DNA of 64,000 nt from Oenanthe sinensis. Its lineage: Eukaryota > Streptophyta > Magnoliopsida > Apiales > Apiaceae. The notes under the pieces are model-generated. The model worked only from the letters and a program-made list of their open reading frames with translations, was not told the origin of the DNA and did no database searches. This document shows positions 23,532 to 35,172 of this stretch, piece by piece; the first letter of the stretch is position 1; every line of letters begins with the position of its first letter. The DNA lies in the NCBI GenBank assembly GCA_028671895.1, contig JAPMAC010000209.1:19676501-19740500 (forward strand). The letters are read 5' to 3'. The position numbers and the translations under genes were made by a program.

Positions 23532-24484
23532 ATTTGCAAGCTTTATGGGGGATGGATTCACAATGACTCACCATAATATCCCATAACCCATAAAATATTA
23601 CAATAGCATCCGTGTATTATTCATGGCGGAAAATGCCCTTACTCAGTTGATCTAGATTTTGAAATGGCACTGGTCCAAAATCTACAAACCATCCAGGTGA
23701 TGTGGCACCCATTAAAACCTCCCTATGATATCTCAAAATCCACAAGAAGTACCCATGATGTTGGAGGTAGACAATGCAATTCCTTACCTAGTTGATCTAG
23801 GTTTATGATATGCATGTACTAGTACTGCTAATACTAGAGTTCGAGAGTAGGCTCCAAATCAAGCAATGTAAGAACTTGAAATCACTTTTTGACAATCTAT
23901 GTTCAACTTGCTCACTAGAGTGAAGGCATAGTATCATTTTTGTTACCCATCTCAACGGCAGATCATTTACATCACTTAAGTATGTATAAATATCATACTA
24001 GTAACCCTAAATACATATCAAAGGATTGGTAATAGTATATTTTTGAGTTCTACACGTTTGTTTTACATGCTTTACATGCTATTATAATGGAATGAAAACT
24101 TATCAATTCTAGTATTTTGGATAATATTTTTAAAATGTTTGAAATTCATTTAATATTTATTAATTAATTTTTAACTCTTCTCTTGAATTATCGTTAAAAA
24201 CAATTTGAATATAATAAAATTCATCTTTTTGCAAAGTAAAACCCATAAATATAAATTTATATATAGTATGATTTTTAATAATATATTCAAATTTTAGTAA
24301 ATTTAAGAAATATTTATACTTATTTTTTAATATAAGGGATACATCAACTTTTTTTTGAAATATATTTATATCAACTTACTTTGAGATGGATGACAAAAAA
24401 TGATATCATGCTTCCACTCCCCTAATCACTTTGGTATTTAACTCTATAACTAATTTAGTTTGCTCAATGTTTTATTTCATGTTG
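23532..24484. other. Intergenic, no gene seen
   Basis: AT-rich DNA without sustained ORFs. A stretch around 23550-23880 has somewhat higher GC and repeats the phrase AGTTGATCTAG twice (about 23646 and 23802), but nothing recognisable was found. Confidence 0.6.
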
Positions 24485-24895
24485 TAAGTATTATATTTTT
24501 TGTAATTAAATTTTAATTTAATTGGACACACATGGTCTTCACATGATATTTATATAAATTCTCATGTTTTATGCACCACACATGCATGTTTTCCCTCTGA
24601 AAATTCCAACAAGGGATGTAGCAAGGTGAGAGAAAACTATAAAGGGCCTCTATAAGTGGTAACTATTACTAAATATATTGTTATGTTGTAAATAGTATAT
24701 ATTTTTAATTATTCTTCTCATCCACTAAAGTAATATATAAATTCCTACTGTACTTGTTAAATATATCATCGGCCGACATACAAATATACAAAAGAGCGTA
24801 ATTATTTTAAAATGGTTTTACACATCCCTACCTATATATATACCTCTTAAATTTATTTCTCATATATAGAATTTTATGTAATCCATAAACATATT
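24485..24895. repeat. Segmental repeat Q, copy 1 (partner 26165-26595)
   Basis: Direct diverged repeat of 26165-26595. Shared strings include AAGTAATATATAAATTCCTA, ATTTATATAA and TATGTAATCCATAAAC-like ends. Non-coding. Confidence 0.75.
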
Positions 24896-24949
24896 TTTAT
24901 TTTTGAACGATAATAATACAAATTTTTAATATAAATATAATAATACATA

Positions 24950-25072
24950 TATTAAATATACATCCATGGGAATATAGCAACATAAACACCAATCGTTCAT
25001 CTTGACTTAGTACTATATACACACATACCATGTTCTAAGAGGGACCTTGTTAAAAGGAGAATAAAGAAAATC

Positions 25073-25122
<50 letters not shown>

Positions 25123-25700
25123 GTATATAGTGAGATGTCCTCATTCTTCCATTAAAACTTTGGAGTTGTATAATATTGGAAAAAATTATCATTATATTGT
25201 GCTTGCCATTATTAATTTTCTTAGATTATATTCCTAACCATATGTTATAATTCATATGACATATAAAACATGTCATATCAAGGTATTATGTTTTTAACTT
25301 GGTGTTGATCCATTGTAATTGTTAAAACTTGTATTATATATAGGGAAATGGTTCATATGAATGACAATGATTAAAATGATATCTAACATGAAGATAATTT
25401 CGAGGATGAAATTATAGCACTGAATGTGATGATGACCGCCATATTAATTCCTTTCATATACCCACTACTTTTGATGGTGGTTCGAAAATCTTAAGTTGAA
25501 TATTGTCGTGCATGAATAATATGTTGAATTTTTATTTATCAGTTTGGCAAAATGATGAACTATTTAGAATTTGGATGGAGTTTATGTACGTATGATGACA
25601 TTATTTTTATGGATTTATCCATTTATAATATAGATATATTAAGAATTTAATATATGCAATTGCTAGATTGTTGTGTATGAGTTTTGACACATTTTTTATT
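24950..25700. repeat. Segmental repeat Y, copy 1 (partner 55786-56480)
   Basis: Shares CATCTTGACTTAGTA, CACACATACCATGTT, GATGATGACCGCCAT, TGCATGAATAATATG and GATTGTTGTGTATGAGTTT with 55786-56480. It includes an AT microsatellite (25079-25129) and the decayed terminal exon below. The similarity stops at about 25715, where a gypsy gag relic begins. Confidence 0.82.
25344..25499 (+). pseudogene. Decayed copy of an unidentified terminal exon (partner 56079-56256)
   Basis: After an acceptor-like TATATAG, the last 24 codons read in frame to a TGA at 25497: DDDRHINSFHIPTTFDGGSK. The partner exon has the same end with a few substitutions and an acidic Asp/Glu run upstream. Here the acidic part is broken by stops. 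The protein family is not recognised. Confidence 0.5.
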
Positions 25701-26160
25701 GGTATGCTTAATTGCTCTATTCTGATCCATTTCGACCTAACTCCACAACGGAGGAGGATTGATAATCAAGAAAAAAGGGTTGTTTCACAGCGCTCTTGCC
25801 ACAAGGCAAGGGCAAATCCTACTGAGTTCGTGCCCTTAGGAGATCCTCGTGATCCAAACCCTCCATTTACTCATGAGATAATGAAAGCCAAGTCATGTTC
25901 AAGATGCTCGCTATCAAAGTTACGATTATTCGGGTAACCATGCAAATCACGTTCCCACTATCTTGTATGCATTTGTGTAGGGCTTTTCCCCTTAAATTCT
26001 GGGGGGAACGGCACAACCTTGGTATAGCCGTCTCCCGTGGAATTCAATTCGATCCTTCAAAGAACTCATTCGAGCCTTTATAGGCTAGTTCATCAACGAA
26101 AAAATTCACAAGAAAAGTTATGCTTCTTTAATGAATTTAGGGTAAGAAATCTTTGAAAGT
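25700..26160 (+). pseudogene. gag: Relic of a Ty3/gypsy gag (Tat-like), heavily decayed
   Basis: Local GC is higher than the surroundings. One frame gives RANPTEFVPLGDPRDPNPPF and FTHEIMKAK; another gives SIRSFKELIRAFIG followed by FINEKIHKKSYASLMNL. The latter two are the phrase order seen in plant gypsy gag (Ser-Phe-x-x-Leu, then a Phe-rich helix and a Ser-Leu-Met-x-Leu turn). Frameshifts separate them. No LTR was found around it. It interrupts repeat Y. Confidence 0.5.
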
Positions 26161-26164
26161 CCCT

Positions 26165-26595
26165 CACTTGTAAGTATTATATTTTTGTAATTACTTTTTA
26201 ATATGATTGTACAAACATGATCTTGAGATAATATTTATATAAGTTCTCTTGTTCTATGTAACACAATAATTGGTCATACATGTTTTTCTCCATTATTGGG
26301 AAAACACTAACAATGGATATAGTAAGTGTGGGATAAAACTATAAAACCCCTCTACAAGTAGTAAATATTATTAAATATATTATTATGATCTAACTGGTAT
26401 ATATTATTAATTATTCTTTCGGGCAACTAAAGTAATATATAAATTCCTATTATAGTAGTTAAATTTATTTGCACGCATACTTAAAAATATACAGAAGAAA
26501 CTAATTATTTAAAAATGGTTTTATGCATCACTAGCTATGTATGCACCTCTTTAGTTTATTTCACATATATTGACTTTTATATAATCCATAAACAC
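26165..26595. repeat. Segmental repeat Q, copy 2
   Basis: Partner of 24485-24895; it runs directly into repeat P copy 2 at 26590, whereas copy 1 of Q runs into repeat Y. The junction shows the blocks have been rearranged. Confidence 0.75.
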
Positions 26596-27190
26596 ACACA
26601 CCTCCATCTATATAAACGCAGCTTTCTTGCATGTTTTCCCAATATTTTTAACTTCTCCATTTCTGCATCATGTATTTTTCAAATCATAAACACATTCTTT
26701 CTTTATATAATATTTAAATCATAAACACATTCTTGCAATCCATGTTTATTCATTGTATAAGTTTGGATAATTAGGCTGATACTATTGTGTACCCGAGCAT
26801 ATTCATCCAACAGTTTTGACTATTCGCCATAAACATAGATATAAAAACTTTTATAGCCAACAAAACTGTTGGATGACATATGCTAGTGTACACTATAGTA
26901 TGCCTACAAAATTTCACCAGGATTCAGGTATATATAATTCAGATAACATAGTATACAGTTTGCATATAGTGAAATAAATTTGTCTATTCTTATGTTCATT
27001 TGTTGCAAAATGTACATATGTTTTGACAAAAAAAATTTCTAACCGTCGGGCGGGTAAGAATGGATCAATCTATACTGCAATCCATTCCGCAATAATTAAT
27101 TTGTATGTCGGAGTCCTACACAACTTAAGTTTTAGTTTTGACTCATATGTTGTATTTTTATATTATTGACTTATTGCTATCCATGTAAGT
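26590..27190. repeat. Segmental repeat P, copy 2
   Basis: Partner of 21100-21640 with a small internal duplication of AAATCATAAACACATTCTT (about 26679 and 26714). It ends shortly before the Copia B remnant. Confidence 0.8.
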
Positions 27191-27299
27191 TCTTAATATA
27201 GCTTTAAACAAGCCTTACAAATTCTTTTGTAAAAAGTGGTAATTGTTAGAGATATACATTGAGAGAGATGTGCTCATTAATGTTTCATTGAAACCCCTT

Positions 27300-27939
27300 C
27301 AAGAAAGATTTTGTCACTTACTGTGAAGCAAAGGGCATCACACATGAATTCTCTGCACCTAGAACTCCGCAATAGAATGAAGTAGTGGAAAGAAAGAACA
27401 TGTCTTTGGAGGAAACTGCTAGAACTTTATTGCAGGAAAGCAAGCTGCCAAGAAGTTTTTGGGCAGAAGCAGTGAACACAGACTGTTATGTTCTTAACAG
27501 AGTGGTGATTAGGCCTATTCTTGAGAAAACTCCATATGAGCTGTTGAGGAACAAAAAGTATAACATCAGTTACTTCAAGGTGTTTGGCTCAAAGTGTTTT
27601 GTCCTCAAGAAAATCGACATGGATGGTAAATTCGATGCTAAATCTTATGAGGAAATTTTTCTTGGTTATTCTTTAACTAGTAGAGCTTATAGAGTCTTTA
27701 ATTTAAAGAAACGCATTATTGAAGAGTTTATTGATGTTATATTTCATGAACCTAACAATGATCTGCCAAGAGATGAGGAAGATGATGCAGGTGATGATAT
27801 TGGAAGCAATAAAGCTACTGCCGGAAGTACTAAAGCTACTGCAACATCAGGTAGTCAGCAAGCTGACAAGACACATGAGCAAGCAGCTACAACATCTACT
27901 GCTCAACAGAGAGACAGTCATCACGCTGAAACATCAAAT
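27300..27939 (+). pseudogene. pol: Copia B integrase, distal half
   Basis: It begins inside the catalytic core at KKDFVTYCEAKGITHEFSAP. The catalytic Glu lies in NEVVERKN near 27385, where the usual Gly has become Glu and a Gln codon just before is TAG. Then follow LPRSFWAEAVNTDCYVLNRV, FKVFGSKCFVLKK and FLGYS, typical of copia integrase C-terminal regions. It continues as an acidic, Thr/Ala/Gln-rich linker with Ser-Gln-Gln-Ala-Asp-Lys from the family motif. It ends at a TAG at 27940. Confidence 0.85.
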
Positions 27940-28148
27940 TAGCCAGCTGACACTGCTATCTCTATAGATGATACTATTGAACAACCGTCTAAACTCAATC
28001 TAGGAGGGTCACAAACTCCTATAGCAAGGACAACAATTTTTGCTAGAACTGTTCATGAAGAAATATTCCAACATTCTCTTCCCAAAGCTACAACAACTGT
28101 GAAGAATCATCCACCAACACAAATCATTGGTGATGCATCTGAAGGTGT

Positions 28149-29729
28149 TTAACTAGAAGAGGGAAAGCAAACTTATGTGCTTTTACAGCTTTCCTAGCGC
28201 AAGAGGAACCCAAAAATGTTCAAGATGCTTTAGAAGATGAAAATTGGATCATGGCTATGCAAGAGGAGCTGAATCAATTCAAAAGATGTGATGTATGGGA
28301 ACATGTGGAAAAGTCTAAAGATGTCTCAATCATTGGTACTAAATGGGTCTTCAAGAACAAAGTTGATGAATTTGGTACAGTTACAAGGAACAAGGCAAGG
28401 CTAGTTACACAAGGCTACAATCAACAAGAAGCGATTGATTTTGATCAGACTTATGCACCTGTTGCAAGGCTGGAGTCTATAAGAATGCTACTTTCATTTG
28501 CATGCTACAAGAAATTCAAGCTTCATCAAATGGATGTCAAAAATGCATTTCTTAATGGTTATCTCAAAGAGGAAGTTTATGTCAAGCAACCTCCGGGCTT
28601 CGAGCATGAAAAGTATCCAAACCATGTCTACAAACTAAAGAAGGCATTGTATGGACTAAGGCAAGCACCTAGGTCTTGGTATGAACGGTTAAGTGAATTT
28701 CTACTTAAAAATGGCTTTATTCGAGGTAAAATTGATCCAACTTTATTCCTTAAATTTGATGGTAAGGATATACTTGTTGTTCAAATTTATGTGGATGATA
28801 TCATATTTGGATCTACTAATGATGCAATGTGTAAGTGGTTTTCCAAGTGTATGCATAGTGAGTTTGACATGAGCATGATGGGTGAACTCAATTACTTTTT
28901 GAGACTTCAAGTCAAACAAACAAAATATGGAATCTTTGTGCATCAATCCAAATACATCAAGAATCTACTCAAGAGATTTGGATTTGAAAATGTCAAGGCG
29001 AAATCAACACCAATGAGTCAAGCTAACAAGATGACAACAGATGAAAAAGGTGTAGATGTTGATATTCGTAAGTATAGAGGAATGATTGGTAGTTTATTGT
29101 ATCTTACTGCTTCTAGACCTGATATAATGTATGCAATTTGTGTATGTGCTAGATTTCAATGCAAGCCTAAAGAGTCTCATTATAATGATGTTAAGAGAAT
29201 CTTTAAGTATTTAAGTGGTACTATTAATTTCGCTTTATTTTATCCTATCACAAATGCATTTGATCTTGTTGGGTATAGTGATGCAGATTATGCAGGTTGT
29301 CGCACTGATTGAAAAAGTACAAGTGGTGTTTGTGCATTTTGAGGCCAGAGTTTGGTGACTTGGCAATGCAAGAAACAAAACTCTGTGGCTTTATCAACTG
29401 CTGAGGGGGAGTATTTGGTAATTGGCAGCTGTTGTTCTCAAATGCTGTGGATGATACAAACACTTAGGGATTTCGGAATAAAATGTGGAAGGATTCCAAT
29501 ATATTGTGACAATACAAGTGCTATCAACATTTCAGAAAATCCTGTCAATCACTCAAGAACAAAGCATATCGATGTGAGACATCATTTCTTGAGAGACAAT
29601 GTGGCAAAAGGGAAGATTAACCTAATTTTTGTGCCTATAGAGTATCAACTAGCTGATATCTTTACAAAGCCATTGGCAGAAGAAAGATTTTCTATTATTA
29701 GAAGGGAACTTGGCATGTGTAACATCTAG
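28149..29729 (+). pseudogene. pol: Copia B reverse transcriptase and RNase H
   Basis: RT is open from 28251 to 29311: GTKWVFKNKVDEFGTV, FDQTYAPVARLES, DVKNAFLNGYLKEEVYV and catalytic YVDDIIFGST near 28790. It is close to Copia A in sequence order but clearly a different family. A TGA at 29310 and another at 29340, both fitting an Arg codon or nearby change, break the start of RNase H. RNase H resumes with STAEGEYLVIGSC, DNTSAINISENPVNHSRTKH and LADIFTKPLAE, ending at TAG 29727-29729. A frameshift near 28150 separates RT from the linker. Confidence 0.88.
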
Positions 29730-30252
29730 TCAACAAGCTGACACCAGGTTTTTCTAAATCTCAGCTTACTGATTGAATAAGTGTATATATGATTTTATTG
29801 ATTTAGTTTGTACCTATTTGATTTAATTTTTTATTGTTACGTGTTCTGTGAAAAGTTTGGTAAAATCCACTTACTTGTAAGTTGTGCATGTCTATTAGAG
29901 TTTCTATGTGTGTTAAATGTTACTAGTTTAAAAATTGATTTTAACTTGATAATCTAGTCTGTATTTAACGTGATAAGTCATATCTGATTAGTTTTAATTT
30001 TATATACTTATTTGCTTATGTGATAAAAAGATGTTTAGTTTATTTCGGGCTGGGGGTTTTATAAAAACTTTTTATTCAAATAATTCTCAAAATACACTCT
30101 CCTTATATTTTAAAAGAGGAGTTGTAGAGGCATTTCATTCTCGGTTTCTCAAGTTCTTCTTTCCCAAACCCAAGATTGGATCTAGGGTTTTCAAACTCAT
30201 TTTAGGCAAATATACAATTTCTGTAATGGTTTCGATCGGACTCTATCTCAAG

Positions 30253-31580
30253 ATGAAAAGCACACGTCGTACTAGGGTTTCACCTTCAGTTCTAAAGGAC
30301 AACAAAAATAAGAGGAAGTTACTAGATGAGGATGAGGTTGTGGTTGCTGTAGATAGTGGTGATGAGTTTTATGCTATCAATTGATCAGTGGATCGTGATC
30401 TTACACCATCGAAACGGCTCAAATTTGGTTTTAAGTTTATTCCAGAGGAGTTAGAACAGAGGTTCCATGCACTTGACCTAGGCAATCGCAAAGTCATTCC
30501 TGGAAAGCCTTTACCTGGTAAGACTTTTATTAGTTATGGTGCTGTTAAGTTATTTTCAGACTTAGGGTTTGAATCGTTTCTTGTTGATATGCCGAAAGAT
30601 GTTTACCCAGACTATGTGTATGAATTTTATGCTAATTTTATTCCGAATCAGTTTGGTAATTATGTGTCTTTTGTTCGTGGGAAGAAGATCACTCTTAATA
30701 TTCCTGTACTTAATTGTATTTTAAGAGTTGAGAATGCATCTGATGTTTCTGTGTACACCAAGAAGGGTCCCAAAGTTTTGAATGATTTATCTGCTTTGGA
30801 TCAATTGAATGCAATTAGGGGTATGCATGGTATACTTGAGTTTTGTTGTCCAACTACATCTTCTATGATTCCCATGGCTAATTTTCCTTTCAAGATTTGT
30901 ATATCAAATATTTGTCCTAGGCTGGGAAGCAGGTCTAATTTTAACTGTCAAGACATTGTGGTTGTTGCTAATTTATTATTGAGAAGAAGGTTTAATCTGT
31001 CTGAGTTAATACTAAAGAATATGATGAATGTGTATGATGGTAACCCTGGTTGTGGTTTACCTATGTGTTATTATTAACAAGAGTTTTTGATTTGTATGGA
31101 GTTGACTTTTCTGATATGGATAAACATTCTGTGAAAGAGTTTTTGGATGGAAAAAGTTTGCAACAGTCTCACTTGAAGGTAGAGAAGGATGGCACTTTGG
31201 TGCAGTTGGAGATTCCTATTCCTTCACCTATTGCTAAGACAATAATTGCAAGTGATACTGATTCTGAGATGCTACAATTTGTCAAGAAAGTGAATACTGA
31301 TCAGGTTGTAGTGATTCAGAAACTAAATGAAGTGCTGGATGAAATTAAGTCTTTGAGGGAATGTGCATTTGGGCCAAGGACTCCTGCTACTGTGTCTGCA
31401 CACACTACCAGGTCTGGTGAAGATGTTTCTGCAGATTTGGATGGGCCGCAAGGATTAGCTGATGCAGCAAGGAAAATGGTGGATCCAGTGTCTGATCAAC
31501 CAGCTGAGAAAGTCAAACCTAAATCTCCAGAAGACAAGATTGCAGCTGAGGATGCAGAGGAAGATCTTGTGGATGCCTAA
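30253..31580 (+). pseudogene. Copia B third ORF (Sirevirus extra ORF)
   Basis: Chosen start is the ATG at 30253 (MKSTRRTRVSPSVLKDNK), a basic head. A TGA at 30382 and a frame change at about 31060 interrupt it. The body has YGAVKLFSDLGFESFLVD, YEFYANFIPNQFGNYVSFVR, GKKITLNIPVLNCIL and VVVANLLLRRRFNLSELIL. That pattern resembles the family called 'putative plant transposon protein' found after pol in plant retroelements. The last part (31080-31580) is hydrophilic, with an amphipathic helix and an acidic end. Its role is unknown; the env-like label is positional. Confidence 0.68.
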
Positions 31581-31965
31581 TTCTACTAATTCTACTCTTT
31601 TAGATGATTAAGGGGGAGTATTAGGAGAATTTGATAAAAAAATTTAAAAACAAATATTTTATGTGGTCTGGATTTTATTTTTGCTGGTGTTAGACTTGGT
31701 TCTTTTGTTAATTTGCTGATAATTTTGGATAACTTAATTGTGGTACTTGCTAGTAAGCATGTTTTGATGGATAATTTTACTAGTGCATGCTAGTATGGAT
31801 GTTTTATTATGATATGCTATGGTTTTTAGTTTAAATTTATCTGTTAAATGCTTAGCATATTATTTTTGCAATTTTATATCATGTGTTTACAGGATTGCAG
31901 GAATTTAGGGGGAGTTGAGATTCTCCTAAATTTATATGTTTGAATAATCATCAAAGGGGGGAGAT
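31581..31965 (+). promoter_or_regulatory. Copia B region with three polypurine-tract-like boxes
   Basis: AAGGGGGAGTATTAGG at about 31610, TTTAGGGGGAGTTGAG at about 31906 and AAAGGGGGGAGA at 31953-31964. Only the last abuts the LTR start. The others look like duplicated tracts. No coding is present between them. Confidence 0.7.
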
Positions 31966-33174
31966 TGAAACCCTTTTGGATTTTGATGATCACTATTAGC
32001 AAGCTGAAAGCTTGATATTGATATAAAATAGCAAGATGTTATACATGTACTAACATGGTTTTGCAGGTATTAGCTTACTGCTATGTTTTATCAGTATAAA
32101 ATTGTTTAAGTACATTGACAACAAGCTGAAAGTAGGAAAACAGAGCGTCTCAGCAAGCTGACAGCATGTAAACATGGTGTATCAGCAAGCTGGCACTGGG
32201 AACGCAGAAACTGTTTGGATAAGCAAGGAAGTCCGAATTTCTTGGAGATTTTGTAGGAACTTACTTGTACGAGTTTTTCTAATATATATATGGTTATATA
32301 TTATATTAGAGCTCAGTATTACTTATTCAAACATATTTTATTATTCAAATTAATTTTCCTATTTAATAGGAGTTGGGTTTTGACTAAACTTTATCTTTTA
32401 TCTAACCAACTCTTATCTATATATTTAAACTTATTTGAGGTTGATTTCAAACGGTTCTATTATCTATTTATCCTCAATATACGTAGGTTTAAATATCTAT
32501 ATCTTAACAAATTTGAACGTTGAAAAATATAACGTTAAACATCCTTGATAAATCGAATATATATATACTGGTGTGTATAAGCTTTTCTCTTCAACCAAGT
32601 GAAAAACATACTGATTTGCAAAACATATACACACATCTTCTCAAACTTAAATCGTTCTTAGATAATATCTTGAGCTCTAGTATTTTATATACTTATATAT
32701 ATACGTGAGAGAGCTCATAGTTTGAGTTGTATCTTTATTCACTTGTATTGTTCAAGGTGTAATTGTTTGTGGCTGGATATTGAGCTTGTGAAACAGGGTT
32801 CGGGAACTAGAGAGCTAGAGAAGGCAGTACTAGTGTAGTATAGTGCTTAGAGAGCTAGAGAGTACAAAAGAACAGGGGTTTCAGCAAGCTAGTATCAGTT
32901 GCAAGGGAATATGGGAGGAATATTATTGTAATCTTGTAATCGGTTGTTCGTTGTTTAATAATATTCTCTCTTACCAGTTGGTAGGGGACCAGGACGTAGA
33001 CCATAGGGGATTATGGGTCGAACCTGGCTAAAACATTTGGTGTTATTTACTTTTTCTGTTCTGTATTGCATATAGCAGCTAGCTGACAGTATCTGTTAAT
33101 CAATCTTAGCTAGCTTAAAATTAAAATCGGTCATTGTTAGCCATAACACCTATTCAGCGCTCTCTAGGTGTGCA
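31966..33174 (+). repeat. Copia B 3' LTR
   Basis: It starts TGAAACCCTTTTGG after the polypurine tract. It ends near AGGTGTGCA at 33174; the exact right edge could also be 33180. It contains five AGCAAGCTGACA-like boxes at 31998, 32119, 32151, 32183 and 32882, and a TATATATATGG stretch at about 32281. Its partner LTR is missing apart from about ten bases. Confidence 0.75.
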
Positions 33175-33180
33175 TTTTCA

Positions 33181-34917
33181 AAACAAAGCTAAACCAAACT
33201 ACCAATAAAAAATATCATAATTAAAGTGATGAATTACCTAATTATTTTTAATTTTTTACTGAATTACCCTGTTAGATATTAGTTAATAATGCCATAAAAT
33301 ATTTATTCTAATATTAAATATTGTAAAATATCATATAAAATAAATTATATTTGTATAAAATATTTTATATTTTGTACGGTATGTTTTTAAACATACCTGG
33401 CTAAATCGGGTGAAATAGACATTTAAATTCTTCTTTTTTTATATACTTTAACCTTTTATGTTATTATTAGAATTTCGTATTGCATGTAACTTACTACTTG
33501 GTATACCAAACTATTTTCATAAAATATAAAAAATGTCATATAAAATCAAACGTAAAGTTATCACGATTATGATAAATATAGATATTTATTATTTATTTAT
33601 AAATGGAAATGCTTATTGTTAGTCCCATTATGCTTTTAATATTATGAACAATGAATGTCAAGTAATTTTTTTATATATAATTCAATAGCAAATTATATGC
33701 GTTATTTATTTATATTTTAATTAACTTATATGTTTTATATGATTATTAAGGATAAGAACTATTTAAAATAAATATTAAATTTAGGTTATAATTTAATCAT
33801 ATATTTTAATTCAATAAAAATAGTAGGTTGTTAAGATTTTAGAATTTTGTATTAATTGTATATATATAAACGTATGATTTAAATTTATTCCTTATAGATT
33901 AGTGGAATATTATATTATAGAGTTTTATTATGTTTTAGTAATTAATATTTTTATTGTAATTTGTTTTAATCATTAAATAAATCTATGATTGGATGTTGAA
34001 GTTTCAAATTTATTTGTAAATATTAAAAATAAGGTAAATATTGGTTTGTTATATATTAATATGCTCGTAATTATATTTCAAAAAACTGATTATGCACTTT
34101 GATATTAAAAAAATAAATATTGTTTACTCATAAGATAATTATATTCTAAATAATGGGAATTATTTTTTCATATACTTGATTTATTTCATACTTTTTTATT
34201 AATAAAAAGTATTTGTTTATTTTTTTAGGGTTGTTTATTTGTGTTTAATATATTTGTTTATTTTGGAAGAAATTTTAATTTTGATTTATATTTTTTTTTC
34301 TGATTTGTAGGTTTTATTTTTTTATAGATTTGTTGTATTAGATTTTATTTAATTTAATATGTAATTTGTGAATGAAAGTTTTGTACTTGAAATTATTAAA
34401 GTAAATTTTATTTATTGTATGTTCATTTACTTCTTCTTGTTATTCATTTCTATTTTATAAGTAGGTATATTTTATAATAGGGGTGTGGTTTCTTTATTAA
34501 CTTGTTTAATTTATGATAGGATTTGTTTGTTGATTTTTATTTATATTTTTATGAAATAGTTGCCTATATTTTTTTATCTAAATTTTGTATTTTGTATAAT
34601 TTCTATTAGTTTGTTTTAGTTTTAGATTTTGTTAACTTTAATTTATGTTTTGTAGTTTTTCTTAGTCCTCGAGATTTTTTAAATATAGTTTTTTTGAAGC
34701 AGGGAAGTGTAATGTGAGTACCATATTGTTATATTGTTAAGAGGATTAAAGTAGATTATATTGTTATGTCATCATATATAATAAAGAAAATAAGTTGTAA
34801 TATATAATTTTATTATAGTCTTAGGGTGAGATGGAAAATTATTATGTTTTGGGATAAAAATTTATAGTTAATTACTTTTAACAATGAAATGCTATGGTAA
34901 ACTGATAGTTATTTGAT
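33181..34917. other. AT-rich intergenic DNA, no gene seen
   Basis: Very high AT content with long T-rich runs and no ORF of interest on either strand. No terminal repeats recognised. Confidence 0.65.
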
Positions 34918-35172
34918 TTTTAGTTTAGTTTCGTTACTCATAGAAAATGAACACAAATCTCAAATTCGGGTTGCCTACTTAACTAATTAATTCAGTTTGA
35001 TAATGTAAACAATATTTAATTCATTGAAATTTTGAAAATTATAGTGGCCTGCATGGTCTCTCAGTTGTTCTATAACTCTTTTCTTACTAAGTTGAAATCC
35101 GTCCAAGTGGCATTAATTATTTTTATTAATTAATTGTGTATTGTTACATGTTATCACTTGATTAAGTTTATA
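34918..35172. repeat. Segmental repeat W, copy 1 (partner 61212-61456)
   Basis: Shares TTACTCATAGAAAAT, AACACAAATCTCAAATTCGG (one change), TTTGATAATGTAAACAATAT and AACTCTTTTCTTACTA with 61212-61456 in the same orientation. Non-coding. Confidence 0.88.

Larger units (their letters stand above)
27289..33174 (+). mobile_element. Copia B: Sirevirus-like Ty1/copia retrotransposon with 5' half deleted
   Basis: Integrase (distal half), RT, RNase H, a third ORF, polypurine tracts and a 3' LTR are present in order. gag, protease and the front of integrase are absent. The left edge reads TGAAACCCCTT then integrase coding, and TGAAACCCTT is also how its 3' LTR begins. That suggests a deletion from just inside the 5' LTR to integrase. 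A TTTCA precedes the left edge and follows the right edge at 33176-33180, though offset by one base. A family motif AGCAAGCTGACA recurs in coding and LTR parts. Confidence 0.82.

Noticed and set aside
25079..25129. AT repeat as a possible origin or matrix attachment site
   Set aside because: It is a simple microsatellite; nothing in the sequence supports such a function.
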